Assembly: GCA_009777485.1 (NCBI GenBank)
Contig: WRLT01000003.1
Span: 62,001 to 126,000 of the forward strand
DNA length: 64,000 nucleotides
Direction: 5' to 3'
Origin: Bacillota bacterium
GTDB lineage: Bacteria > Bacillota > Clostridia > Christensenellales > Pumilibacteraceae
Position numbers and translations under genes: made by a program. Shown here piece after piece: positions 16,741 to 24,826 of the stretch (position 1 is its first letter; the number at the start of each line of letters is the position of its first letter). The notes below the pieces were generated by a model. That model searched no databases. It was not told the origin of the DNA and was given only the letters and a program-made list of their open reading frames with translations.

Positions 16741-17331
16741 TTAGAGTAACAGAGCGGAATTTAGCTTTTGCTGCAAGTATTGCTCGAACAGTGCGGCGGC
16801 TTTTTTTAACAGCTTTGCCGCCGTGTGTTCTTCGGGGGAAATTTCGGGCAGTGTTTCGGGAGTTTGCGCTTTGGGAATGCCGCTAACCTCGCCGTAGCCT
16901 GCGTGTTGCAATGCGCGCGCTATAAATAACGCGGCGGCGGCGAAGGGGTCTTTGTTTTGATACAGCACGGCGCGGAATACCTTTAACAGATATACGAACA
17001 GCGCGGGTGCGGGCATGGACGAAACGGCAATATCGGCGGCTTCCAGCATAATGCTTGCGGCGATAAAGCGGAGGGGGTCGTATGTAAGGGCAAACAGGCT
17101 TTCTATCGGGCTTGCGCCCGTAACGGTGTTAAAGCCGTTGTTTTGGGTTAGTACAAATTCGCAAAAGGCAAAGGGCTGTGCGGCGGGTTTTAGCTTGGCG
17201 TTTGGTTTTTTTACGCCTTTTACCGCCGCTGTGATAATTCCGCCGTCTACGGTAAAAAGACGGATAAGCTTATCGTATTCTTTATAATCGGCCGCTTTGG
17301 TAACGATGGCCGTATGCCGTAGGGTCTGCAA
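16741..17331 (-). CDS. recO: DNA repair protein RecO, short form
   Basis: RecO loads RecA with RecR on SSB-coated DNA. The N-terminal OB-fold pattern is clear (TAIVTKAADYKEYDKLIRLFT, then GGIITAAVKGVKK), and the helical part follows. At 196 residues it is about 50 short of usual RecO, and the C-terminal Cys4 zinc cluster found in many family members is absent. Translation starts at TTG (17331) seven bases after AAGGAG, directly behind yqzL. Gene order era-yqzL-recO matches B. subtilis and supports the call. Confidence 0.85.
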   Translation of the reverse strand: MQTLRHTAIVTKAADYKEYDKLIRLFTVDGGIITAAVKGVKKPNAKLKPAAQPFAFCEFVLTQNNGFNTVTGASPIESLFALTYDPLRFIAASIMLEAADIAVSSMPAPALFVYLLKVFRAVLYQNKDPFAAAALFIARALQHAGYGEVSGIPKAQTPETLPEISPEEHTAAKLLKKAAALFEQYLQQKLNSALLL

Positions 17332-17335
17332 GGGG

Positions 17336-17464
17336 TTACTCCTTTTCTTGATTTTTTAGCCGATGATACAGCATATAGTAGCCCGCCTCGCCTGTTTCGC
17401 GGAACATATTCCACGCTAAGAGGGCGGTTTGGGGTGTTTGAGGGTCGTTTTTTTTGTTGCGCAT
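17336..17464 (-). CDS. yqzL: YqzL-like small protein
   Basis: A 42-residue frame starts with MRNKKNDPQTPQ and ends in AWNMFRETGEAGYYMLYHRL plus a charged tail. The core W-N-x-F-x-x-T-G-x-x-x-x-Y-x-L-Y resembles the YqzL family of Firmicutes, which is encoded between era and recO exactly as here. AAAGGAG lies ten bases upstream of the ATG. Its stop TAA sits inside the ribosome binding region of recO, so the two are coupled. The function of YqzL is unknown. Confidence 0.8.
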   Translation of the reverse strand: MRNKKNDPQTPQTALLAWNMFRETGEAGYYMLYHRLKNQEKE

Positions 17465-17540
17465 AGGTGCATTTCTCCTTTGTGAGGGGTATATTATAGT
17501 GTATGTAGTATGTGTATGCGCATGTGTAAATATGTAGGAG

Positions 17541-17726
17541 TTTTCTTTCCACCCCGTCCGCCTGTCGGCTGCAATGGGTTGTTTGTTCTTCGTGTTTTGG
17601 GAGTATAGGCTTTTCTTTCCACCCCGTCAACTTCGTTGCCACCCCTCAAAGAGGGGAATTTTTTTAAGGCTGTTAATTTTAAATCCTTAGCCGACATTCT
17701 CCATTTTCCATTATCCATTATCCATT
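17541..17726 (+). repeat. Modular 3'-end repeat, copy R5
   Basis: Two TTTTCTTTCCACCCCGTC modules (the first with GCAATGGGTTGTTTGTTC) precede the CCCCTCAAAGAGGGG hairpin, AATTTTTTT, TTTTAAATCCTTAGCCGACA and four units of the TTCTCCAT/TTATCCAT type. The right end overlaps the last two codons and the stop of the ybeY-era gene (Asn-Gly-stop). Confidence 0.8.
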
Positions 17727-19067
17727 AAGTATATCTTCTAGGTAGTTTTTTTTGTTGCGCCAGTCTTTGCGTACTTTTACAAACAGCTTTAAATAAACTT
17801 TTTTATCTAGCATGCGCTGAATATCCAGGCGCGCTTTTTCGCCGATTGTTTTTAGCATGCTGCCGTTTTCGCCGATTATGATTAGCTTGTGCGAATCCTT
17901 TTCGGTAACAATATCCGCCTCTACGGAGGCAAAGTTGTGCGATTCTTCCATTTTCTGTACCGCAACGCCGATGCCGTGCGGAATTTCTTCGTGCAGGTGG
18001 TACAACGCTTTTTCGCGGATTATTTCGCATATTTGATAGCGGACGGATTTATCGGTAAGCTGGTCGGACGGATAGTACTGCGGGCCTGGCGGCAATTCGG
18101 CTAATAAATATTGCCTAAGCTTATCTAAATTTTCGCCCGTTTTTGCCGAAACGGGAATGATTTCTTTGACTGCCGCCCTGCCCTCTGCGGGCTGCAAAAG
18201 GGGCGAAAGGCGCGATAAAATCGGATACGTTGTTTCGAACCCGGCAAGGTCGGTTTTGTTGACGGCTACATAGACGGGTGCGGGGCGCGCGCATTGCTTT
18301 TCTATAAAAGCGGTGTCCGATTCGGTAAGCCGTTTAGTTGCGTCTAGCACAATGACTACTGCGTCGGCGTCCTTTGCGGCGGCGTCTACCGCCTTACACA
18401 TGTATTTGCCCAAAGCGGTTTTGGGGACGTGAACGCCGGGCGTGTCGATAAAAATCATTTGGGCGGAACGGGAGGTGTAAATGCCTGTTTGGCTGTCGCG
18501 CGTGGTTTGGCTTTTGGGCGAAACAATAGAAACCTTTTCGCCCATCAGTGCGTTCATAAGACTGGACTTGCCTACGTTGGGCTTGCCCAAAATAGAGATA
18601 AAGCCCGATTTGAACGGCGTGACCGCCGCTATGATTTTTTCTTCGGTTTCGCGCATGATTTTTTTGTCGGATTCGGTTTCGTGGTTGTAGCCTAACAGGT
18701 GCAGCAAGCCGTGAACAAACAAGTAATTTAGTTCGCGGTTAAACGAATGCCCGTATCGGGCGGCCGCTTCTTGGGCAATTTCGGTACACAGCATTATGCT
18801 GCCTAACAGTACGGCTTGTAGTTCGGGGTCGTAATCGCAGGGGTAATTTTTTTGTGTAAAGGGCATTATTTGGGTGAGGTTAGGAAAGCTGAGTACATCG
18901 GTGGGCTTGTCTATGCCGCGCGTTTGCAGGTTTACGCTTTGGATTTTTTGCTTATCGGCCTCGCAAAACTCTACCGCCGCCTCGCCCGATAGGTTTAAAA
19001 CGGAGTATGCGGCGGCGCACAGTTGCGTAAAAACGGGTTGTCCGTCTTGATTGAAACAGTTTAGCAT
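17718..19067 (-). CDS. YbeY-Era fusion: endoribonuclease joined to 30S-assembly GTPase
   Basis: Residues 1-148 are YbeY, the zinc endoribonuclease of rRNA maturation, with the metal motif HGLLHLLGYNH (His 119, 123 and 129). Residues 151-449 are Era, with P-loop GKPNVGKSS (161-169), TTRD, DTPGV, NKTDL, SAK and a C-terminal KH domain (GENGSMLKTIG). The link is about four residues (AAVTPFKSG), there is no stop, and no ATG opens the Era part. Both partners act on 16S rRNA and are usually near neighbours, so fusion is plausible. The last codons (Asn-Gly-stop) come from repeat R5. It starts 3 bases after pgpH. Confidence 0.95.
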   Translation of the reverse strand: MLNCFNQDGQPVFTQLCAAAYSVLNLSGEAAVEFCEADKQKIQSVNLQTRGIDKPTDVLSFPNLTQIMPFTQKNYPCDYDPELQAVLLGSIMLCTEIAQEAAARYGHSFNRELNYLFVHGLLHLLGYNHETESDKKIMRETEEKIIAAVTPFKSGFISILGKPNVGKSSLMNALMGEKVSIVSPKSQTTRDSQTGIYTSRSAQMIFIDTPGVHVPKTALGKYMCKAVDAAAKDADAVVIVLDATKRLTESDTAFIEKQCARPAPVYVAVNKTDLAGFETTYPILSRLSPLLQPAEGRAAVKEIIPVSAKTGENLDKLRQYLLAELPPGPQYYPSDQLTDKSVRYQICEIIREKALYHLHEEIPHGIGVAVQKMEESHNFASVEADIVTEKDSHKLIIIGENGSMLKTIGEKARLDIQRMLDKKVYLKLFVKVRKDWRNKKNYLEDILNG

Positions 19068-19070
19068 AAA

Positions 19071-20561
19071 TTATTTCTCCGTTGTTGCTCCGTCTGTTGT
19101 GCCGCCGGGATATTTAAGCCTTTTATGAAACAGTCCGCCGTAAGCGGAGATAATGGTATCTTTTATTTTGGTTAAATCTCTAACCGAAATGTCGCATTGG
19201 TTTAGCTGCCCTGCGTCTATGCGGCTTTTGATAAGCTCGGATAACAGTGTATCTACTTTTTCGCCGTTTGGCTTGTCCATAGCGCGGATAGCCGCCTCGC
19301 CTGCGTCGCATAGCATAATAATGGCGGCGATTTTAGATACGGGCGTTACGCCGTGATAGCTGTACGGGTGCGCGTCTACCGCGCTGTCGGTAAGCTTTTT
19401 GGCTTTTTCGTAAAATACGGGGATTAAAAGCGTTCCGTGATGCTGAACCGTTACGCTTGCAACCTCTTTGGGGATGCGGTATTTTTGGCACAGTGCTAAG
19501 CCGTCGGTGGTGTGGGCGCGGATAATTTCGGCAGAAACCTCCGGTAAAAGCTCGTCGTGCAGATTGACTTCGGTTTGGTTTTCTTTGTAATATTCGGGGT
19601 TTTCTAGCTTGCCGATGTCGTGGTAGTAGGCGGCGGCGCGGGCTAGGTAGGGGTTTTCTCCGATTGCGGAGGCGCACATTTCGGCAAAGCCCGCAACGGC
19701 TAAGCTGTGGTTGAATGTGCCGGGCGCTTCTAGTCTAAGCCGTTTAATAAGCGGCGAATTGTGGTCGGTAAGCTCGACAAGGCGGAACGCGGTAAGCAGG
19801 TTAAATGCGCGCTCTAAAACGGGTTGCAGTGCAATGCCTAGCAGTATAGGGGCAAAGCAGCCTATCAGCGCGAAGCCTAGCGACGGCATAAACGGCTGAA
19901 CAGAGAGTATGTGAGGAAAAGTTAGCATATAATGATTTTGCAGCAGTGTAAAGACTGCCGTAAACCCGTACATGACCGCCGCCACCATAATCCCCTTTAA
20001 AACGTATCCGAAGCGGCTTGCGCGGCTTGCCACCGCATACGCCGCTACCGTGCCGCCCGCTACGCCTAAGATAAATATGGTTAGCTCTTCTAACAGATAA
20101 AAGCTGCCCTCAGACGAAAAATAGTTTTGCGTTAGCAGCGTGGTAAGCATGAGTAGGTTAAAAAACAGGTTGGCAATAAACGCGTCGCGGCGGCTTGCAA
20201 GCGGTGCGATTATAAACGCCGCAAGCGCGGCAGGGATTGCAAAAATGCCCGCAAGCCCCAACGCAAGGCTGATAACGTAGGACAGTACAACCGCCGTTCC
20301 GATAGCGTAGAGTTCCCGCCCCGAAGATACAAGGTCGCGCCGCGAAAAAAGCAGGTACACCACAAACGCCGTTAAAATGAGAATAACGCACAGCGCAAAC
20401 CCGAAGTAGCTGCCTATGGTGCGCAGTTGAATGGTATCGTCTAACGTAAAGCGTAAAAACGCCGCCGCGATTACAATCACCGCAAGCACGGCAAAAAAGC
20501 ATATGGTTTTAAGCTTTTGCGCGCGGTCTATATAAATTTGTTTAGGGATTTCGTGTTCCAT
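19071..20561 (-). CDS. 7TM-HD domain protein (PgpH-like c-di-AMP phosphodiesterase), lacking the extracellular domain
   Basis: About seven hydrophobic segments span residues 15-270. A cytoplasmic HD domain follows: FNHSLAVAGFAEMCASAIG, AAAYYHDIGKLENPEYY with His314-Asp315, IRAHTTDG, and VQHHGTLLIPVFY. In Listeria and Bacillus relatives (PgpH/YqfF) this domain hydrolyses the second messenger c-di-AMP. Those proteins exceed 700 residues because of an extracellular 7TMR-HDED domain. This one has 496 residues and only about 20 ahead of the first helix, so the sensor is missing. Its neighbours phoH and ybeY are the expected ones. Confidence 0.88.
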   Translation of the reverse strand: MEHEIPKQIYIDRAQKLKTICFFAVLAVIVIAAAFLRFTLDDTIQLRTIGSYFGFALCVILILTAFVVYLLFSRRDLVSSGRELYAIGTAVVLSYVISLALGLAGIFAIPAALAAFIIAPLASRRDAFIANLFFNLLMLTTLLTQNYFSSEGSFYLLEELTIFILGVAGGTVAAYAVASRASRFGYVLKGIMVAAVMYGFTAVFTLLQNHYMLTFPHILSVQPFMPSLGFALIGCFAPILLGIALQPVLERAFNLLTAFRLVELTDHNSPLIKRLRLEAPGTFNHSLAVAGFAEMCASAIGENPYLARAAAYYHDIGKLENPEYYKENQTEVNLHDELLPEVSAEIIRAHTTDGLALCQKYRIPKEVASVTVQHHGTLLIPVFYEKAKKLTDSAVDAHPYSYHGVTPVSKIAAIIMLCDAGEAAIRAMDKPNGEKVDTLLSELIKSRIDAGQLNQCDISVRDLTKIKDTIISAYGGLFHKRLKYPGGTTDGATTEK

Positions 20562-20579
20562 AAGGGAGTTCCTTTATTT

Positions 20580-20892
20580 ACTGACAATTTACAATTTACA
20601 ATTGACGAATTTCGGATAAATTTTTAAATAAAATAAACAGCAATAATTTGTAAGTTGTAAGTTGTCAGTAGTACTTCATGATTTTAGGGTACAGTTGTCA
20701 ATTGTTTTCTTTCCACCCCGTCCGCTTCGCTTCAATGGGTCGTTCGTTCCTCACTCCCCGCTTTGGCTAAAAACACGTTGTGTTTTTGCGGCTGTCGCCG
20801 CCGCGTCGCGCCTGCAAGAGGGGAATTTTTTTAAGGTTTATATTTTAAATCCTTAGCCGAAATTTGTCAGTTGTCAATTGTCAGTTGTCAGT
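20580..20892 (+). repeat. Modular 3'-end repeat, copy R6 (composite)
   Basis: Two units lie side by side. The first (20580-20669) has inverted ends, ACTGACAATTTACAATTTAC and a matching TTGTAAGTTGTCAGT, around a TAAATAAAATAAACAGCAAT core. The second has TTTTCTTTCCACCCCGTC, AATGGGTCGTTCGTTCC, TGGCTAAAAACACG with its complement CGTTGTGTTTTTGCGGCT nearby, GCGCCTGCAAGAGGGGAATT and TTAAATCCTTAGCCG. It ends in TTGTCAG repeats that encode the last three codons and stop of phoH. No gene is seen in this 319-bp gap. Confidence 0.8.
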
Positions 20893-21849
20893 AGACTTAA
20901 CTGCTGCTTCGTAGGCTTTTACGATGCGTTGGACTAGTTCGTGGCGCACAACGTCGGCGGAGGTTAGGCTGCAAACTGCAATGCCCTCTGTTCCGTCTAG
21001 GATTTTTACGGCATGGTTTAGCCCGCTTTGTTTTCCTTCGGGCAAATCTATTTGGGAGGGGTCGCCGTTTACAATAATTTTACTGCCCTCGCCCATGCGT
21101 GTTAAAAACATTTTCATTTGCTCGACGGTGGTGTTTTGCGCCTCGTCTAAGATGATAAATGCTTTGGACAGCGTGCGGCCGCGCATGTACGCCAGCGGCG
21201 CGATTTCTACTACGCCGCGCTCGATAAGCTTAGCGTAATTATCCGTGCCGAACATTTCTTGCAAGGCGTCAAACAGCGGCCTTAGATACGGGTCTACTTT
21301 TTGCTGTAAGTCGCCTGGTAAAAAACCTAGACGCTCGCCTGCCTCGATGGCGGGGCGCGTTAAGATAATGCGCTCTACCTCGTTGCGTTTATACGCCGTT
21401 ACCGCCATAGCTACGGCTAGATACGTTTTGCCCGTTCCGGCAGGACCGAAACCGAAAACCAGTTGATGTTTTTTAATAGCGTTGACGTATGCGCGTTGGC
21501 CTGCGGTTTTGCATTTGATAGATTTGCCGCGCGCCGTTACTGCCACTATTTCTTTACTAAGCTCTACTATTTCGCCGCTTTGCCCTAACTGCACCATTTC
21601 CAACGCGCGGCGGATTTTGGGCTTGTCTAAGCTTTCGCCGCGCACGGCTAGCTCGTTAAGCTTTTCTAACAAGGTGGCGGCGGTGTTGGCTTCGTCGCGT
21701 TTTCCGCTTACCAAAACGCCGTCTTGCGCCGCCGTAATGCGGACGGACGGCAATAAATCTTCGATTAGCTTGATGTGCCCGTCGAATGCGCCGAATATTG
21801 CCGGCAGTGCGTCTTTTGACAGTGTTACGTTTTTCTTAATAGTTTCCAT
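20881..21849 (-). CDS. PhoH-family ATPase
   Basis: The P-loop GFGPAGTGKTYLA near residues 132-144, the Walker B/DEAQ-like segment FIILDEAQNTT and the MFLTRMGEGSKIIVNGDPSQIDLP region identify the PhoH family of predicted ATPases or RNA helicases. An N-terminal KH-like stretch (about residues 1-100) is present, as in YqfE/YbeZ relatives that work with YbeY on rRNA. The C-terminal codons Thr-Asp-Asn and the TGA stop are contributed by repeat R6. Order yqfC-yqfD-phoH is conserved in Clostridia. Confidence 0.92.
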   Translation of the reverse strand: METIKKNVTLSKDALPAIFGAFDGHIKLIEDLLPSVRITAAQDGVLVSGKRDEANTAATLLEKLNELAVRGESLDKPKIRRALEMVQLGQSGEIVELSKEIVAVTARGKSIKCKTAGQRAYVNAIKKHQLVFGFGPAGTGKTYLAVAMAVTAYKRNEVERIILTRPAIEAGERLGFLPGDLQQKVDPYLRPLFDALQEMFGTDNYAKLIERGVVEIAPLAYMRGRTLSKAFIILDEAQNTTVEQMKMFLTRMGEGSKIIVNGDPSQIDLPEGKQSGLNHAVKILDGTEGIAVCSLTSADVVRHELVQRIVKAYEAAVKSTDN

Positions 21850-21853
21850 TTTT

Positions 21854-23005
21854 TTAGTTTTGTGCTATCAGCATTTCCGCCTGCGTAAATACGTGCAGGA
21901 TGTAGCCGTCTTGGGATATTTGTTCTAGCTTGGTTTGTACGGTGAGTTCGCCGCCGATTGCTTGAATACTTCTGTTTGCTGTTGCGGTATCGGTAAAGTA
22001 CTGTGTGCGCTCGGCTAAGTCGTACTTGATGCGGGATTCAGATACTTGATAGTAAACGGTTTGCCGCATTTTTAAGGGTATAAACCAGTTTTGAAACGCG
22101 TAAATTTCGCGGGTTTCGGTTTCGTAAGCGGCAAAGCCGTGCCGTTCTTTTGCGCCGATTTTTAAGCCGAATAAGGTGTATTCGGTGCGGCGGCGTTTCT
22201 TTCCTGTACGGACGTGTACGGTTTGGTTTAGCGAAAAGGCAAACGAATCTGTAAACGTAACCGTGCCGTACACCGTGCCTACCGCTCCTACGGGGATTTC
22301 GGTTTGGTCTTGTGCGGAGATTCGGTACGCGCCGATAAGCTTTGCGCCGCTAAACACGCGCGAACCGGGTTGAACAAGCGGCGTTCCGCTTTCGGCGTTT
22401 ATGCGGGTAACAACGGCGTCGCATCGGCTGAATATGCCGTTTACAGCAGGAGGCGGAGGCGTGTACGCATCTATGGTTTCGGTTACCTCTATTTTTAGCG
22501 TAACGCCCGAAAACGATACGGAGGTTTCCAGCACGTCGTCTTGCGCATTAACCAGCGAACGCAAAGCAGTAAAGTTTATGCCGGATTTAGCCGTGCCGCG
22601 CTTTATGCCGTTTTCGGCAAGCAGCCGCTCAATTGCTGCTGTTTCGACTTTTTCTGCGCCTGTAATTTCGATGCGCCATATAAAGCGGTACGAAAACGCA
22701 TATAACACGGTAAACAGCGCAATGCACGCAAGCAGCGCGGCTTTTGCTATTAGGTAACGGCCGAAAGAACGCGGCGAAACGCTTGCCGTTACGGTATAAG
22801 TATAGCATAGTTTTTTTAAAATAGCAAAAGTTTTATTGCAATCTTTTTGGGCGACTGTAATATAGATTTTTGCAGGCGAAAGCTTGTCTATGCAGCTGCA
22901 CGCCACGCCCTCGCCGCGCAAGGTGTTAAGCAGTCGGGTTTGATTGAACCCCTCTATGAGTATGCGCGTACCGTAACGCGTTTTTGCTTTATTTTCTGTT
23001 TTCAT
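21854..23005 (-). CDS. yqfD: Sporulation protein YqfD
   Basis: YqfD is a membrane protein made in the mother cell of endospore formers and needed for efficient sporulation. The sequence has an N-terminal cytoplasmic domain, a single transmembrane helix near residues 86-106, and an extracytoplasmic region whose FIWRIEITGAEKVETAAIERLLAENG segment is POTRA/SpoIV-like. It is 383 residues long, as expected, and is followed by phoH four bases later. Together with yqfC it argues that the organism sporulates or descends from a spore former. Confidence 0.88.
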   Translation of the reverse strand: MKTENKAKTRYGTRILIEGFNQTRLLNTLRGEGVACSCIDKLSPAKIYITVAQKDCNKTFAILKKLCYTYTVTASVSPRSFGRYLIAKAALLACIALFTVLYAFSYRFIWRIEITGAEKVETAAIERLLAENGIKRGTAKSGINFTALRSLVNAQDDVLETSVSFSGVTLKIEVTETIDAYTPPPPAVNGIFSRCDAVVTRINAESGTPLVQPGSRVFSGAKLIGAYRISAQDQTEIPVGAVGTVYGTVTFTDSFAFSLNQTVHVRTGKKRRRTEYTLFGLKIGAKERHGFAAYETETREIYAFQNWFIPLKMRQTVYYQVSESRIKYDLAERTQYFTDTATANRSIQAIGGELTVQTKLEQISQDGYILHVFTQAEMLIAQN

Positions 23006-23008
23006 TAC

Positions 23009-23269
23009 TTAAACCTCTTCGGTGCGGTTGATGGTGCCTTTTACTACCATTGTTTTTTCTTCTAGGCTGAAAATCGCCAAACCCTCGCCCGATACGCGGA
23101 TGCGCGGTTTGCCTGTGTCTACAATTATTTCGGTATCGGAAATTACCAGCAGTTTTTTTACGCCCTCTATGTACACTGCCTCGCCGTTATAATTTACTAA
23201 ACTGTACCCGCCCGCGATGTGCGCCCAGTCCAAGCCTAAAATGTTGCCTATTTCTTGATAAAAGCTCAT
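23009..23269 (-). CDS. yqfC: Sporulation protein YqfC (YabP/YqfC family)
   Basis: The 86-residue protein consists of a beta-rich domain with the family pattern VYIEGVKKLLVISDTEIIVD and RIRVSGEGLAIFSLEEKTMVVKG. It is encoded immediately before yqfD, as in Bacillus and Clostridium. The ATG is preceded by GGGGAGG. About 20 bases upstream, CATACACT (23290-23297, minus strand) resembles the -10 element of mother-cell sigma-E promoters, but I could not find a convincing -35 element at the right distance, so that regulation is tentative. Confidence 0.87.
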   Translation of the reverse strand: MSFYQEIGNILGLDWAHIAGGYSLVNYNGEAVYIEGVKKLLVISDTEIIVDTGKPRIRVSGEGLAIFSLEEKTMVVKGTINRTEEV

Positions 23270-23350
23270 AGAAAAAAACCTCCCCTACTAGTGTATGCGG
23301 AAGGTTATTTACTAAGAAGTTTTGTTTTTGCGTAGCCCGCATCAACGGCA

Positions 23351-23866
23351 CTATTCGCGCCCATTGGGTTCGACTAGAATTCTTTCTCCGTCTACGGACG
23401 CCACGCGTACCGTGCTGCCGCGTTGAATAAAGCGTTCGCTAGTTACAAAAAAGGTAACGTCGTTAATTACCATGCTGCCGCTATTTGAAATATCGGTGGC
23501 GGCAACGCCGTTAAGACCTGTTAAAAAAGCGTAATCGTCTTTTTTTTCGCTTGCGCCGCGTAATAAAAGATTAAGCGACTGATACAGCCATTGACGTTTT
23601 TGAAACCTTAAAGAAAGTAAGTGCGCAAATAAAATCAAGGCGGCGCATAAAAGCAGCATAAGCAACAGTACCGCCGCCGTGCCGCCGTTAAGCATGCGCA
23701 CGGATATGCCTGCCGCCGTCAGCACCGCGCCTGTTATGCCGAATGCCCCTTTGCTGCGGCGGAAAATTTCGACTAATACCAACACAAGCCCCGCCGTAAG
23801 CAGCGAAACCGAAACTACGCCGAAGCCCATGATAAAGTTTATAAAAAATTCACCGATTTGAATCAT
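23351..23866 (-). CDS. NfeD-like membrane protein
   Basis: An N-terminal hydrophobic helix and a second pair of helices (about residues 41-83) are followed by a C-terminal OB-fold with the NfeD signature: LTGLNGVAATDISNSGSMVINDVTFFVTSERFIQRGSTVRVASVDGERI (cited in parts: GVAATDISNSGSMVI and FIQRGSTVRV). NfeD proteins partner SPFH/flotillin proteins. In Bacillus the gene precedes floA and then yqfB-yqfC; here yqfC follows directly and no floA is present. Hence its partner is either elsewhere or lost. Confidence 0.8.
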   Translation of the reverse strand: MIQIGEFFINFIMGFGVVSVSLLTAGLVLVLVEIFRRSKGAFGITGAVLTAAGISVRMLNGGTAAVLLLMLLLCAALILFAHLLSLRFQKRQWLYQSLNLLLRGASEKKDDYAFLTGLNGVAATDISNSGSMVINDVTFFVTSERFIQRGSTVRVASVDGERILVEPNGRE

Positions 23867-23889
23867 AGGTTATTGCGATTTAAAACAAT

Positions 23890-24165
23890 CTAAACCGCAG
23901 GGTAGACGCTTACTTGCTTTCTTCCTGCGCGGCTTTCAAAGCGCACATTGCCGTCAATCAGCGCGAATAACGTATCGTCGCTGCCGATGCCTACGTTTTT
24001 GCCTGGACGGACGCTGGTGCCTCTTTGACGCACTAAAATATTGCCTGCCAAAACAAATTGGCCGTCGGCGCGTTTAACGCCTAAGCGTTTGGATGCGGAG
24101 TCGCGGCCGTTTTTGGACGAACCTACGCCCTTTTTTTGTGCAAATAATTGAATATTGATAAACAT
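23890..24165 (-). CDS. rpmA: 50S ribosomal protein L27 with cleavable N-terminus
   Basis: L27 sits at the peptidyl-transferase centre. The body ([39 protein letters not shown]) is canonical. Before it lies [13 protein letters not shown], the Firmicutes-type extension that must be removed, normally just after the Phe of the LFA motif, by the protease Prp. The prp gene lies directly upstream, between rplU and rpmA, which fits this processing. The 91-residue length is normal. Confidence 0.97.
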   Translation of the reverse strand: MFINIQLFAQKKGVGSSKNGRDSASKRLGVKRADGQFVLAGNILVRQRGTSVRPGKNVGIGSDDTLFALIDGNVRFESRAGRKQVSVYPAV

Positions 24166-24192
24166 TTTATAGTACCTCGTGTATTAAACTTT

Positions 24193-24522
24193 TTATTCGG
24201 CGGTGAGTTTGATGTACTTGCCGTATTCGATGCTAAGGTCTGCTATTCCTACATACATGGTTTCTAAAATCATGTCGGCGTTGTTGCGTTCGGCGGGCTG
24301 TAAACCGTCGGGCAGTTCTAACAGCAGCGTGCCTTTTTTGGCGTCCGTTTTATATTTTACGGGAATTGCCGCAACCTGCATAAGCCCTAAAACTGCCGTT
24401 TGCACAATGCTAGACAGCGCGGCGCAAACGATATCCTCGCCTTCTTCGCCGTAATCGGTATGGCCGTCGCAAAAAACCTTTACGATTTTTCCGCTTTGTC
24501 TTGTAACGGTTATGTGTGTCAT
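24193..24522 (-). CDS. prp: Ribosomal-processing cysteine protease Prp
   Basis: Prp removes the N-terminal extension of L27 in Firmicutes and related phyla. The catalytic pair is visible in CDGHTDYGEEGEDIVCAALSS: the His of GHxxxG and the Cys of DIVCAA. The 109-residue length and the position between rplU and rpmA are diagnostic. Spacing to rplU is one base and to rpmA 27 bases. Confidence 0.95.
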   Translation of the reverse strand: MTHITVTRQSGKIVKVFCDGHTDYGEEGEDIVCAALSSIVQTAVLGLMQVAAIPVKYKTDAKKGTLLLELPDGLQPAERNNADMILETMYVGIADLSIEYGKYIKLTAE

Positions 24523-24523
24523 G

Positions 24524-24826
24524 TTAACTGAACGGTAGGATTTTTATGCGGGTAAAGAGTTGTCTGTGCCCTTTTTTGGTTCGCACATTTTTTTTAGGCT
24601 TGTACTTGTAGACGGTTATTTTTTTGCCCTTGTTGTGGCTTACGATTTCGGCATTAACCTTTGCTTTTACCTCGCTGCCGGTTAAAACCTTTTCGCCGTC
24701 TACCGTCATGAGCACTTCCAAAGCGACTAAGCCGCCCTCGACCTTTCCCGAAAGCTTTTCTACTTCCAAAACGTCGCCTGCCGCCGCTTTGTATTGCTTG
24801 CCTCCGCTTAAAACTATTGCGTACAT
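24524..24826 (-). CDS. rplU: 50S ribosomal protein L21
   Basis: The 100-residue protein begins MYAIVLSGGKQYKAAAGD and contains the conserved KGKKITVYKYKPKKNVRTKKGHRQ (basic 23S rRNA-binding segment). It heads the operon rplU-prp-rpmA-nfeD-yqfC-yqfD-phoH. A consensus promoter and a structured leader lie upstream. Confidence 0.97.
   Translation of the reverse strand: MYAIVLSGGKQYKAAAGDVLEVEKLSGKVEGGLVALEVLMTVDGEKVLTGSEVKAKVNAEIVSHNKGKKITVYKYKPKKNVRTKKGHRQLFTRIKILPFS

Noticed and set aside
17803..18104. Antisense frames across the Era part of the fusion
   Set aside because: They lack start signals and overlap a fully conserved coding sequence.
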